A stretch of DNA of 64,000 nt from Mucilaginibacter sp. PPCGB 2223 (GTDB lineage Bacteria > Bacteroidota > Bacteroidia > Sphingobacteriales > Sphingobacteriaceae): NCBI RefSeq assembly GCF_001705515.1, contig NZ_MDJS01000006.1, positions 45,435 to 109,434 on the forward strand. Direction: 5' to 3'. The position numbers and the translations under genes are program-made. The notes below the pieces were generated by a model. The model searched no databases. It worked only from the letters and a program-made list of their open reading frames with translations, and was not told where the DNA came from. The number at the start of each line of letters is the position of its first letter. The first letter of the stretch is position 1. Positions 33,516 through 41,724 of this stretch are shown here, piece after piece.

Positions 33516-34280
33516 CTAATTATTCAGTTTTATAAATCCCCCATCAATAGGGTAATCGCAGCCGGTGATGAACGATGCTTCATCCGAACATAAGTATAAT
33601 ATCAGGTTGGCGATCTCTTCGGGCGTGCCCATCCGGCCTATAGGCTGCGATTTGGATAGCTTATCAAACATTTCGGCTTCCTTGCCGGGATAGTTTTTGG
33701 CGATAAAGCCATCTACAAAAGGGGTATGTACCCTTGCCGGGGATATCGAATTACAACGGATGCCATCGTGAATATAATCGCGGGCCACAGATAAGGTCAT
33801 GCCGTGGACGGCGCCTTTGGTCATAGAGTAGGCAAACCTGTCGGCAATGCCCACCACCGCGCCGATGGATGACATATTTAATATAGTTCCTTTACCACTA
33901 CTCTTCATTAAAGGCAAAGCAGCATGCAGGCAATTGTAAACCCCTTTAACGTTGATATTGAACAAACGCACAAAATCTTCTTCGCTTGTGGTATCGGCCT
34001 TACCAACGTGGGCAACACCGGCGTTGTTCACCAAAATATCGATGGTTTGGATGTGATCGAACACCGCGCTCACCTGCTGCTGGTTGCTTACATCGCAAGC
34101 GTGGGCGTAAGCGATACCGCCGGCAGCTTCAATCTCGTCGACTACGTGCTGGCCGTTCTCCAGGTTCAATTCAATAATGTGCACCGCAGCACCCTGACGT
34201 GCAAAAACAGTGGCCACAGCTTTACCTATCCCGCTGCCGCCGCCCGTCACTACCGCTGTCTTTCCTTTTAGATCTAACAT
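33516..34280 (-). CDS. SDR family 2-keto-3-deoxy-L-fuconate dehydrogenase
   Basis: 254-residue classical SDR: TGGGSGIGKAVA near the N-terminus, NNAG, Ser of NMSSIGAVVG, and the full YSMTK catalytic motif, then GIRCNSISPARVHTPFVDGF and the IGRMGTPEEIANLILYLCSD ending typical of sugar-acid SDRs. Position in the fucose operon fits oxidation of 2-keto-3-deoxy-L-fuconate to the 2,4-diketo acid. All catalytic residues are present, in contrast with the other SDR of the operon. Confidence 0.85.
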   Translation of the reverse strand: MLDLKGKTAVVTGGGSGIGKAVATVFARQGAAVHIIELNLENGQHVVDEIEAAGGIAYAHACDVSNQQQVSAVFDHIQTIDILVNNAGVAHVGKADTTSEEDFVRLFNINVKGVYNCLHAALPLMKSSGKGTILNMSSIGAVVGIADRFAYSMTKGAVHGMTLSVARDYIHDGIRCNSISPARVHTPFVDGFIAKNYPGKEAEMFDKLSKSQPIGRMGTPEEIANLILYLCSDEASFITGCDYPIDGGFIKLNN

Positions 34281-34380
34281 AGAAGCACCCTCTAAATTGC
34301 GTTAGCAATCATGAATTCCATGAAAAGCTAACATTTTATGAATAATCCCCCCCAAGGGGAGACACCTTTTTTATTGATTA

Positions 34381-34710
34381 TTATAATTGAAAAATCTTAT
34401 CCATAAACACCCACTTTTCGCCGGGTTTGGCGCCGGGTATAGCCTGCTGATATTTCCACATCAGCTGCTCCCACTCCTGCACCTTTGGATTTGCAGCGTC
34501 CATAGCAGCCTTACGTTCAAAACTGAAAGTATCGTCGGTCTCCATGGTCATAAACAAACGGTTACCAAAACGGTAGATCTCCATATTGGTAATGCCGGCA
34601 TCCTTAATGCTGGCAATGATCTCGGGCCATACGTTGCGATGGTATTGTTCGTATTCGGCAATCAGTTGCGGGTCGTTAACCAGGTCGAGCGCTAAGCAGT
34701 AGTTGTTCAT
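34381..34710 (-). CDS. L-rhamnose mutarotase family protein, probable L-fucose mutarotase
   Basis: 109-residue ferredoxin-like dimeric-barrel protein: YHRNVWPEIIASIKDAGI, NMEIYRFGNRLFMTMETDD, and the C-terminal WEQLMWKYQQAIPGAKPGEKW are family hallmarks (His and Trp in the active site). It interconverts anomers of 6-deoxy sugars after uptake. In this operon L-fucose is the likely substrate. It follows the permease gene by five bases, so they are co-transcribed. Confidence 0.87.
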   Translation of the reverse strand: MNNYCLALDLVNDPQLIAEYEQYHRNVWPEIIASIKDAGITNMEIYRFGNRLFMTMETDDTFSFERKAAMDAANPKVQEWEQLMWKYQQAIPGAKPGEKWVFMDKIFQL

Positions 34711-34715
34711 TATCC

Positions 34716-35996
34716 TTATCCTAAATTACCGGGGTCTAACGCTGTTTCAACTTCGGTTTTATTAACAACCTTATAGCCTTTTAAACCGAAGAAAGCAACA
34801 ACAATAAAACAAACTAATGGTACTATATAGCCATTTTGAATATTACTGGTAACATCGCTTATCCAACCAAAAACCAAAGGAAGAAGCGCGCCCCCTACAA
34901 TCGACATGACCAATAAGCTGCTGCCATATTCGGTATCACCTTTTAAATCTTTAATACCTAAAGAAAATATGGTTGGGAACATGATAGACATAAAAAAGCA
35001 GATACCAACAACGGTATATACCGCTATCATCCCATGGGCAAATATTGCCACCAGGCATAAACCGGCGTTAACCAATGCATAAATAGCTAAAAGGTTATTG
35101 GCTTTATAAAAGCGCATCAAAAACGTGCCCACGAATCTGCCTATCAGGAATGCTAAACCACATGCTCCAGCATAAACACGAGCCTCGACCTGTGTGATAC
35201 CTGCTGATTTGGTAGCATATAAAATGAATAAGCTAAACACACAAACCTGTGCTCCCACATAAAAAAACTGCGCAACAACACTCCAGGATAAATGACTGTG
35301 TTTAAATGCATGAAAAATATTTTTGCTCGCCACATGGCCTTCAGTATCTTGAATTTTAGGGAGCTTTGTAAACGCAAATGCAATAGCTACCACAACCAAA
35401 ATAGTTCCTAATATTAAGTATGGGGTTTTTACTGTGGATGCTTCTGATGCCAAAGCCAATTTGCGCGCGCCCTCGCTCATCACTTTTAATTGATCATCGG
35501 TAAGCCCCTTGTTTAAAATAAGCGCTCCACCAACAACAGGTGCAAGTGCTGCTGCAAGGCCATTAAATGATTGTGCGAAGTTTAGTCGTTGTGGGCCAGT
35601 TTCCGGATCGCCAAGTGCAGTGGCATATGGATTTGCTGCTGTTTCTAAAATGGTTAAACCACAAGCTATGATAAACAATGCGATCAGAAACGACGAGTAT
35701 TGCAATGTGTTGGCTGCTGGAATAAACAAAAACGAACCGATAGCGAAGATTAGTAGACCAGTAATTATCCCATTTTTATAGCCAAATTTTTTCATAATAA
35801 AACCCGCAGGCAGCGCCATAACAAAGTACGCTGTAAAAACGGCCGAGTCGACCAGTGCTGCCTGTACAGTGGTCAGTGTGAACGACCTTTTTAAGTGTGG
35901 GATCAATACCGGATCGAGGTTGTGTGCAAACCCCCATAGAAAAAACAAAGAAGTGACAAGGATAAAGGCAAAGGTCTGGCTGGTCTTTTTTTCCAT
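34716..35996 (-). CDS. fucP: L-fucose:H+ symporter, MFS
   Basis: 426-residue major-facilitator protein with about 12 TM segments. Strong family likeness to FucP: LFFLWGFAHNLDPVLIPHLK in TM1, LPAGFIMKKFGYKNGIITGL, and GLTILETAANPYATALGDPE, which keeps the key Glu of TM4. The TM1 acidic residue is one position earlier than in E. coli FucP. Imports L-fucose or a related 6-deoxyhexose with protons. First gene of the operon, divergent from the AraC regulator with a 177-base gap that presumably holds the controlled promoter. Confidence 0.9.
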   Translation of the reverse strand: MEKKTSQTFAFILVTSLFFLWGFAHNLDPVLIPHLKRSFTLTTVQAALVDSAVFTAYFVMALPAGFIMKKFGYKNGIITGLLIFAIGSFLFIPAANTLQYSSFLIALFIIACGLTILETAANPYATALGDPETGPQRLNFAQSFNGLAAALAPVVGGALILNKGLTDDQLKVMSEGARKLALASEASTVKTPYLILGTILVVVAIAFAFTKLPKIQDTEGHVASKNIFHAFKHSHLSWSVVAQFFYVGAQVCVFSLFILYATKSAGITQVEARVYAGACGLAFLIGRFVGTFLMRFYKANNLLAIYALVNAGLCLVAIFAHGMIAVYTVVGICFFMSIMFPTIFSLGIKDLKGDTEYGSSLLVMSIVGGALLPLVFGWISDVTSNIQNGYIVPLVCFIVVAFFGLKGYKVVNKTEVETALDPGNLG

Positions 35997-36173
35997 CTGC
36001 TGGTTTAGGTTAGGTAATTGTCGCTAATTGGTTCAGAAAAATTAACTATTGATAATTGGTATTACAAAGAAAGAATGTTTTGCGCTACATTAACTTTTTT
36101 GATTTGTCTAATTAATAAACTATTTTGGCATATAATTAACAACTCTATTCATTAGTAACGAATTTATAGTTTA

Positions 36174-37046
36174 ATGAAGCCGCAGCTGCTAAAAGTTAAT
36201 AATGCACCCGCGCATTCTTTCAGCGTAAGGCAGGATATTCATCCGTATATCAACAACCTCTGGCACTACCATCCGGAGGTCGAGCTGATACAGATCAACA
36301 AAGGCAGCGGCACGCAATTTGTTGGCGACAGCATCAAGCGTTTTTCGCCCGGCGATATCGTGTTGATCGGTTCGCAGTTGCCGCACTACTGGCGGTACGA
36401 CGATGATTATTTTTTGCCGGATACTACGCTGTCCGCCAATGCTGCCGTGATCCATTTTGCCGAGAACTTCTGGGGCGAGCATTTTATGAATCTGCCCGAA
36501 AGCAAGCCTATCAAAACCTTGCTCGAAAAGGCACGCAGGGGTATACACGTTCAGGGCCAGACGGCCAAAGCAGCCGGGATGCTGATCCGCAAAATGATGA
36601 ACAGCGACGGCATGCAGCGCATCATCGTACTGATGAAGCTGCTATCGGTCATCGCGGCGAGCGATGAGTTTGTATTCCTGTCATCCATCGGCTTTAGCCA
36701 CGATCTGAACGATATGGAGAACGAGCGCATTAATGCTATTTACGAATACTCGCTGGCCAACTTCAGGCGTAAGATACAGTTGAGCGAAATTGCCGAAGTG
36801 GCCCGCATCAGCGAAAACTCTTTTTGCCGGTATTTCAAATCGCGCACACGCAAAACCTACTCGCAGTTTTTAATCGAGATACGGGTAGGCGATGCCTGTA
36901 AGATGCTCATCGAAAACAAATTGAGCATTAAGCAGATCTGCTTTGAATGCGGCTTTCAAAACCTGGTTGGTTTTCACAAATACTTTAAGCTCATCACGGG
37001 AAAAAGTCCGTTGAATTACCAGCGGGAATATAATAAGGTGGCCTAA
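36174..37046 (+). CDS. AraC family transcriptional regulator of the fucose operon
   Basis: 290-residue protein with an N-terminal cupin-like ligand domain (about 15-130: YHPEVELIQINKGSGTQFVG, FSPGDIVLIGSQLPHYWR) and a C-terminal AraC double helix-turn-helix (about 190-285: IQLSEIAEVARISENSFCRYFK and IKQICFECGFQNLVGFHKYFK). Divergently placed before the fucose operon, so it probably activates it on binding the sugar. No TAnnTTTG promoter with a good -33 element was found for either direction, as expected for an activator-dependent pair. Confidence 0.9.
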   Translation: MKPQLLKVNNAPAHSFSVRQDIHPYINNLWHYHPEVELIQINKGSGTQFVGDSIKRFSPGDIVLIGSQLPHYWRYDDDYFLPDTTLSANAAVIHFAENFWGEHFMNLPESKPIKTLLEKARRGIHVQGQTAKAAGMLIRKMMNSDGMQRIIVLMKLLSVIAASDEFVFLSSIGFSHDLNDMENERINAIYEYSLANFRRKIQLSEIAEVARISENSFCRYFKSRTRKTYSQFLIEIRVGDACKMLIENKLSIKQICFECGFQNLVGFHKYFKLITGKSPLNYQREYNKVA

Positions 37047-37065
37047 AAATTGAGATTCGGTCAAA

Positions 37066-37185
37066 ACTCCTTCCTTGGGGAAGGGTGCGGATGACTGTGA
37101 AATGGCGGGAAGGGGTCATTTTTCGGTATGAATGTTCAACAGACCCCTCCCTACACCCTCCCGTTAGGAGGGAATCGCACAGCCC
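37066..37185. repeat. Composite GC-rich inverted repeat unit
   Basis: ACTCCTTCCTTGGGGAAGG (about 37066-37084) forms a hairpin, and CCCTCCCGTTAGGAGGG (about 37156-37172) forms another. Their flanks, GTGCGGATGACTGTG and GAATCGCACAG, are related in inverse. It fills the gap between convergent regulator and SDR genes. Related to the units at 22.0 and 33.4 kb. Confidence 0.6.
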
Positions 37186-37213
37186 CAATGCTTTTTCTTA
37201 TGAACAACTATCA

Positions 37214-38026
37214 TTACCAGCAAGCTTCGTTCGTAATACACCGTGGTAAATCCGGATGAATAAACTCATAATCCAGATCGTGCTCCAGCTTTAACGGATC
37301 GATGATCTTCCAATCATTTAATTCATCAATAAATTGCGGAGCTGGCAAACCGGCTGTTTCGGTTGCCAAAGTATAAAATTCCTTTCTGGATGGATGACTC
37401 GGCGCGGCCGCATGGTAAGTGCCTATAAAGTTCGGGCTCTTCAAAACCACTTCGATAATACCGATGCAATCATCCAGGTGGATGAGGTTTACCGGCGCCT
37501 GACCATTCGGGACACCGGTTTTACCTGCAAAAAAACGCCCCGGGTGCCGCCCCGGGCCAATCAATCCCGCAAAGCGGATAACAGTTGTTTTGAAGGTGGC
37601 ACTTTGGTTAAACAGCTGCTCGGATTGGTAGAGTGCGTTTTGAAAATCTACAATGCCGGTATCAGTGATCTCTGAATTACTATCCGGGTAAACCGAAGTT
37701 GAGCTGATAAAGATCATCCGTTTAACCGGCGATGCTTTTACCTGCTCAAGCAAAAACTGCATCTGGATCAGGTATGCCCCGGCGCTTTGTTTTTTTAGCG
37801 AGGGCGGGACGTTGATGAACAGGATATCGCTGTCAAAAAAAACTGCCGGCAGTAGCGTATCGGTGCTTAATTGTACTAAATACGGGTCAATTTGGTAGGT
37901 ACGCAGTAACCCTAACTTAGCTTCTGTAGTAGTAGAGCCCTTAACCTGCCAGCCTTGCGCTATCAGCCTGATAGCTAAGGGCAAGCCCAGCCACCCGCAA
38001 CCTAAAATACTTATACTTTTGTCCAA
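37214..38026 (-). CDS. NAD(P)-binding SDR/epimerase-like protein (YeeZ-like)
   Basis: 270-residue Rossmann protein: nucleotide motif LGCGWLGLPLAIRL, then FINVPPSLKK, RMIFISSTSVYPDSN, RFAGLIGPGRHPG, and NLIHLDDCIGIIEV. It resembles the YeeZ-like branch of the extended SDR family; substrate unknown. The open frame extends far upstream, but that part reads through the divergent OmpA gene backwards. The start is therefore TTG 38026 (LDKSISILGCGW), supported by a promoter just upstream (TACCTTTG, 38049-38056, start near 38042) and by the lack of any ATG between it and the Rossmann motif. Confidence 0.82.
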   Translation of the reverse strand: MDKSISILGCGWLGLPLAIRLIAQGWQVKGSTTTEAKLGLLRTYQIDPYLVQLSTDTLLPAVFFDSDILFINVPPSLKKQSAGAYLIQMQFLLEQVKASPVKRMIFISSTSVYPDSNSEITDTGIVDFQNALYQSEQLFNQSATFKTTVIRFAGLIGPGRHPGRFFAGKTGVPNGQAPVNLIHLDDCIGIIEVVLKSPNFIGTYHAAAPSHPSRKEFYTLATETAGLPAPQFIDELNDWKIIDPLKLEHDLDYEFIHPDLPRCITNEACW

Positions 38027-38048
38027 AACGTCTCGTTTTATATATTTA

Positions 38049-38056
38049 CAAAGGTA
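38049..38056 (-). promoter_or_regulatory. -7 element of the SDR gene
   Basis: Minus-strand TACCTTTG fits TAnnTTTG exactly. Transcription would begin near 38042, about 16 bases before the TTG start. No clear -33 element at the usual distance. Confidence 0.5.
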
Positions 38057-38083
38057 TTTAAAAACTATTTGGCACTTACTTTG

Positions 38084-38091
38084 TAATTTTG
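38084..38091 (+). promoter_or_regulatory. -7 element of the OmpA-lipoprotein gene
   Basis: TAATTTTG fits TAnnTTTG. Transcription would begin near 38098, about 23 bases before the ATG at 38121. The -33 region is weak. It lies back to back with the SDR promoter, 28 bases apart. Confidence 0.55.
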
Positions 38092-38120
38092 TACCCGAAC
38101 ACCAACCCTTATAAATAACA

Positions 38121-38810
38121 ATGAAGATCGTTAATTTAAAATTCGCAACACTAAGCATAGCCTGTGCAATGGCTTTAACCGTGGCTACCAGTTGCAACAG
38201 TTTAACCAAAACCCAAAAAGGCACGGCTATTGGCGCCGGCGCGGGTGGTACCATTGGTGCCCTTATTGGCCGTAAAGCCGGTAACACAGCTTTGGGTGCC
38301 ATTATTGGCGGCGCTATTGGCGGCACTGCAGGTGCTTTTATCGGCCGTAATATGGACAGGCAGGCTGCCCAGATCAAACAAACCGTACCTGGCGCCGAAG
38401 TTGTGCGCGAGGGTGAGGGTATCATCGTGAAGTTCAGCTCGGGTATTTTATTCGATATCGATAAAACCAACCTGCAGCCGCAAGCCAAAACCGATATTAC
38501 CCAATTGGCAGCATCGCTGCGAAGCAACCCCGAAACCAATATTTTGGTGGTTGGCCATACCGATAATACCGGTACAGCTGCGCATAATATGGACCTTTCT
38601 GTACGCCGGGCCGAAGCTGTTAAAGCTTATGCTATATCTGCCGGGGTCGATCCTGCGCGTTTAACCACACAAGGCAAAGGCGATACTGAGCCCATTGCCG
38701 ATAACAGTACAATTGATGGCCGCGCGCAAAATCGCCGGGTGGAGATCGTGATCGTTGCTAACGACCAGATGAAGAACCAGGCCAAACAGCAAAGCGGCGG
38801 TTCAAACTAA
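38121..38810 (+). CDS. OmpA family lipoprotein with glycine zipper
   Basis: 229-residue lipoprotein. The leader ends VATSCNS, with lipid Cys at about residue 25. Residues about 35-75 are a glycine-zipper (repeated GAGAGGTIGALIGRKAG-like units), a membrane-associating segment. Residues about 100-212 are an OmpA-C peptidoglycan-binding domain: LFDIDKTNLQP, ILVVGHTDNTGTAAHNMDLS, RRAEAVKAYAISAGV, and NRRVEIVI with the conserved Asp and Arg that bind diaminopimelate. Anchors the outer membrane to peptidoglycan. Length fits the family. Confidence 0.92.
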   Translation: MKIVNLKFATLSIACAMALTVATSCNSLTKTQKGTAIGAGAGGTIGALIGRKAGNTALGAIIGGAIGGTAGAFIGRNMDRQAAQIKQTVPGAEVVREGEGIIVKFSSGILFDIDKTNLQPQAKTDITQLAASLRSNPETNILVVGHTDNTGTAAHNMDLSVRRAEAVKAYAISAGVDPARLTTQGKGDTEPIADNSTIDGRAQNRRVEIVIVANDQMKNQAKQQSGGSN

Positions 38811-38835
38811 ACAAACCGATATAACGTATTTTAAA

Positions 38836-38866
38836 AGCCCTGCCGGCAACCGGCCGGGCTTTTTTT
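38836..38866 (+). terminator. Intrinsic terminator after the OmpA lipoprotein
   Basis: AGCCC-T-GCCGG (38836-38846) pairs with CCGGC-C-GGGCT (38850-38860) with one mismatch and a three-base loop, followed by seven T. A standard rho-independent terminator. Confidence 0.85.
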
Positions 38867-38939
38867 GCGTAAGGGTTGTGGTGGTCAATTCAAACAGATC
38901 CATTACTTTTAATTGTTATCTTATCAAACAAATCAAACT

Positions 38940-39782
38940 ATGAAAAAGCTGTCATTACTCATCGTTGCCGTTTTATGTTACACGGCAGGTTTCGGCCAGG
39001 CTAAAAGCGTTGCTGTCTGCCATTCGCCAACACAGCAGTTTGCCATGCTGGCATCCGACAAAAAATTTGTCAGGGCTCATCCCAACCCGCGCCCTTTCCA
39101 CTTCCAAAGCAGTATAGGTAAAACTATTAATTATCCCTGCGCCGACGGCAAAACCGCCGATGCTTACGAACTGAAGGCCAAAAAACCGACCAATAATTAC
39201 CTGCTGGTAGTACACGAATGGTACGGCCTGAACGACTTTATTAAACAGGAAGCCGAAAAATTGTATAACGATATCGGCAATGTAAATGTGATCGCTCTCG
39301 ATCTTTACGATGGGAATGTGGCCACGAATAGCAGCGATGCCGGTAAATATATGGCCGCCGTTAAGGAAGACCGGGCTGTGGCTATCATTAAAGGCGCCAT
39401 TGCCTATGCTGGCCCGAAGGCACGTATCGCAACCATCGGCTGGTGCTTTGGCGGCGGCTGGAGCCTGCAAACCACGCTGCTCGCCGGCAAGCAGGCTATT
39501 GGCTGCGTAATGTACTACGGCATGCCCGAAAACGACCTGGCGAAGCTAAAAACTTTAAATACGGACGTACTGGGCATCTTCGGCAATAAAGACAAATGGA
39601 TAAACCCCAAAGTGGTAGCTACCTTTGCCGATAACATGAAAAAGGACGATAAAAAACTAACATTGTACCAGTACGATGCCGACCACGGCTTTGCCAACCC
39701 GAGTAACCCGATCTATAATGCCGATGCCACCAAAGATGCTTATATGCACACCATCGCGTTTTTGAAACCAAGGATGAAGTAA
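38940..39782 (+). CDS. Secreted dienelactone hydrolase family protein
   Basis: 280-residue alpha/beta hydrolase with a signal peptide (MKKLSLLIVAVLCYTAGFGQ). The family triad is visible: Cys in GWCFGGGWSLQ, Asp near GIFGNKDKW and His in DADHGFANPSNP; VVHEWYGLNDFIKQEAEKLY is the oxyanion strand region. Dienelactone hydrolase-like proteins split lactones and esters; natural substrate unknown. Residues 20-65 form an extra N-terminal segment after the leader. The start is the ATG with the signal peptide, nine codons after the first in-frame ATG. Confidence 0.9.
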   Translation: MKKLSLLIVAVLCYTAGFGQAKSVAVCHSPTQQFAMLASDKKFVRAHPNPRPFHFQSSIGKTINYPCADGKTADAYELKAKKPTNNYLLVVHEWYGLNDFIKQEAEKLYNDIGNVNVIALDLYDGNVATNSSDAGKYMAAVKEDRAVAIIKGAIAYAGPKARIATIGWCFGGGWSLQTTLLAGKQAIGCVMYYGMPENDLAKLKTLNTDVLGIFGNKDKWINPKVVATFADNMKKDDKKLTLYQYDADHGFANPSNPIYNADATKDAYMHTIAFLKPRMK

Positions 39783-39854
39783 TGTGATCCCGCGTCATTG
39801 CGGTGGAGTAACGGGATATTTGCACATTATCAAATCCGAAATTACCTCACCCTC

Positions 39855-39884
39855 TTGACTTTCAAATAATAATCCGTATATTTG
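39855..39884 (+). promoter_or_regulatory. Promoter of rimP-nusA-infB
   Basis: TTG at 39855-39857, 19 bases, then TATATTTG at 39877-39884: an excellent Bacteroidota promoter. Transcription would start near 39891, 57 bases before the rimP ATG. Confidence 0.75.
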
Positions 39885-39904
39885 TATCGTAATTAAAAAA
39901 AAGG

Positions 39905-39936
39905 AAGAGGGGGCATTAGTCCCCTCTTTTATTTTT
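39905..39936 (+). terminator. Leader hairpin with T-tract before rimP (possible attenuator)
   Basis: AAGAGGGG (39905-39912) pairs with CCCCTCTT (39921-39928) around eight bases and is followed by TTTTATTTTT. It has the form of an intrinsic terminator, yet lies between the promoter and the rimP start, 20 bases before the ATG. It could attenuate the operon or stop upstream read-through. Confidence 0.6.
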
Positions 39937-39947
39937 CAAAAAAATAA

Positions 39948-40424
39948 ATGTCTGAAAAGAAATTAGAGAAATACGTAGCGACGCTGGTGGAAGAGAAAAT
40001 TTCCGACAGGCCCGACCTGTTTTTGGTCGAGGTAAAAATGCTGCCCAGCCGCAAGCTGATGATTTTGGTTGATGGCGATAAAGGTATAGGTATTGCCGAT
40101 TGCGCCGCCATAAGCCGCTTTGTGGGTTTTAAGCTCGAAGAGGATAACATCATCGGCGAAGCCTATAACCTCGAGGTATCATCGCCCGGGATAGATGCAG
40201 CACTTACCCTGCCAAGGCAGTATACCAAAAACATTGGCCGCAACGTTGGCATTAAAATGCTCGATGGCAGCAAACGCGAAGGCACTTTAAAAAATTTAGA
40301 TAACGATAACCTAATAATCGAAGAAAAAGTAAAAGGCGAAAAAGGGAAGAAAGCCGTAGTAACAGAAAGCAGCATCCCTTTGAGCCAGGTTACAGAAACA
40401 AAAGTTTTAATATCATTCAAGTAG
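39948..40424 (+). CDS. rimP: Ribosome maturation factor RimP
   Basis: 158-residue two-domain protein needed for 30S subunit maturation. FLVEVKMLPSRKLMILVDGDKGIGIADCAAISR marks the N-terminal domain, YNLEVSSPGIDAALTLPRQYTKNIGRNV the family centre, and the C-terminal Sm-like barrel has GTLKNLDNDNLIIEEK and KVLISFK. First gene of the rimP-nusA-infB operon; nusA begins four bases after its stop. Confidence 0.95.
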   Translation: MSEKKLEKYVATLVEEKISDRPDLFLVEVKMLPSRKLMILVDGDKGIGIADCAAISRFVGFKLEEDNIIGEAYNLEVSSPGIDAALTLPRQYTKNIGRNVGIKMLDGSKREGTLKNLDNDNLIIEEKVKGEKGKKAVVTESSIPLSQVTETKVLISFK

Positions 40425-40428
40425 TACA

Positions 40429-41664
40429 ATGAGCAATATTAATTTAATTGATTCCTTTCAGGAGTTTAAAGATTTCAAGAACATCGATCGCCCGACGATG
40501 ATGAGTGTATTGGAAGATGTTTTCAGAAGCATGATCCGTAAAAAATACGGCACCGACGAAAACTGCGACGTGATCGTAAACACCGACAATGGTGACCTGG
40601 AGATCTGGCGCACACGTGTGGTTATGGAAGACGGTTTCAGCGAAGATGATGACCTGGAAATAGAATTGTCAGAAGCTAAATTATTGGATCCTGACCTGGA
40701 AGTTGGCGACGAGCATATCGAACTCATTACCCTCGAAAGCTTTGGCCGCCGCGCTATTTTAGCTGCCCGCCAAACACTGGTATCTAAAATCCTGGAGCTG
40801 GAAAAAGACGAGATCTACAAAAAATATAAAGACCGCGTTGGCGAAATTGTTACCGGCGAGGTTTACCAGGTTTGGAAAAAAGAAACTTTGGTGCTGGATG
40901 ACGAAGGCAATGAATTGCTGTTACCGAAAACCGAGCAGATTCCTGCCGATTACTTTAAAAAAGGTGACACCGTTCGCGCCATCGTTCACAAGGTTGATAT
41001 GATGAACAGCAACCCGAAGATCATCATTTCGCGTACAGCGCCCGAGTTTTTACAGCGCTTGTTTGAGTTAGAGGTACCTGAGATTTTCGACGGGTTGATC
41101 ACTATCAAAAAGATCGTTCGCGAACCGGGCGAGCGCGCTAAAGTTGCCGTTGAGTCGTACGACGACCGTATCGACCCGGTAGGCGCCTGCGTGGGTATGA
41201 AAGGCTCGCGTATACACGGTATCGTTCGGGAGTTGAAGAACGAAAATATCGACGTGATTAACTACACCAACAACCTGCAGTTGTACATTCAGCGTGCTTT
41301 ATCGCCGGCCAAGATCACGACGATTAAATTAGACGACGAGAAAAAAACCGCTGCAGTTTATTTAAAACCCGACCAGGTATCACTGGCGATAGGCCGCGGC
41401 GGCCACAATATAAAACTGGCAGGAAAATTGACGGGATACGAAATCGACGTTTACCGCGAAGCGGATGAAGAAGAGGAAGATGTGGACATCGAAGAATTCT
41501 CGGACGAAATTGATGGCTGGATATTAGACGAATTTAAACGTATCGGTTTAGATACGGCTAAATCTGTACTGGCACTCAATGTAGGCGAACTGGTAAAACG
41601 TACCGACCTGGAAGAAGAAACCATCAGGGAAGTAATTTCAATTTTGCAGGCCGAATTTGAATAA
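40429..41664 (+). CDS. nusA: Transcription termination/antitermination factor NusA
   Basis: 411-residue RNA polymerase-binding protein. N-terminal polymerase-binding domain (about 1-125), S1 domain (about 130-200: VGEIVTGEVYQVWKKE), KH1 with VAVESYDDRIDPVGACVGMKGSR, and KH2 with AIGRGGHNIKLAGKLTGYEIDV. The acidic stretch after KH2 (about 343-365) leads to one helix-hairpin-helix-like C-terminal region (LDTAKSVLALNV, EEETIREVISIL). Pauses and modulates transcription. Shorter than E. coli NusA because the second C-terminal repeat is absent. Confidence 0.96.
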   Translation: MSNINLIDSFQEFKDFKNIDRPTMMSVLEDVFRSMIRKKYGTDENCDVIVNTDNGDLEIWRTRVVMEDGFSEDDDLEIELSEAKLLDPDLEVGDEHIELITLESFGRRAILAARQTLVSKILELEKDEIYKKYKDRVGEIVTGEVYQVWKKETLVLDDEGNELLLPKTEQIPADYFKKGDTVRAIVHKVDMMNSNPKIIISRTAPEFLQRLFELEVPEIFDGLITIKKIVREPGERAKVAVESYDDRIDPVGACVGMKGSRIHGIVRELKNENIDVINYTNNLQLYIQRALSPAKITTIKLDDEKKTAAVYLKPDQVSLAIGRGGHNIKLAGKLTGYEIDVYREADEEEEDVDIEEFSDEIDGWILDEFKRIGLDTAKSVLALNVGELVKRTDLEEETIREVISILQAEFE

Positions 41665-41689
41665 AACAGAATAACAAAAATTAAAAACG

Positions 41690-41697
41690 TATTTTTG
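41690..41697 (+). promoter_or_regulatory. Possible internal -7 element before infB
   Basis: TATTTTTG fits TAnnTTTG within the 60-base nusA-infB gap; transcription would begin near 41704. There is no -33 element at the right distance, so it may be weak or chance. Confidence 0.35.
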
Positions 41698-41724
41698 TAA
41701 AAAAAAGCGGATAACAACTATTAA

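Noticed and set aside
37214..38539. 441-residue reading of the minus-strand SDR gene
   Set aside because: Residues before about 170 come from the reverse of the OmpA-lipoprotein gene on the plus strand; a promoter and TTG start at 38026 explain the true gene.
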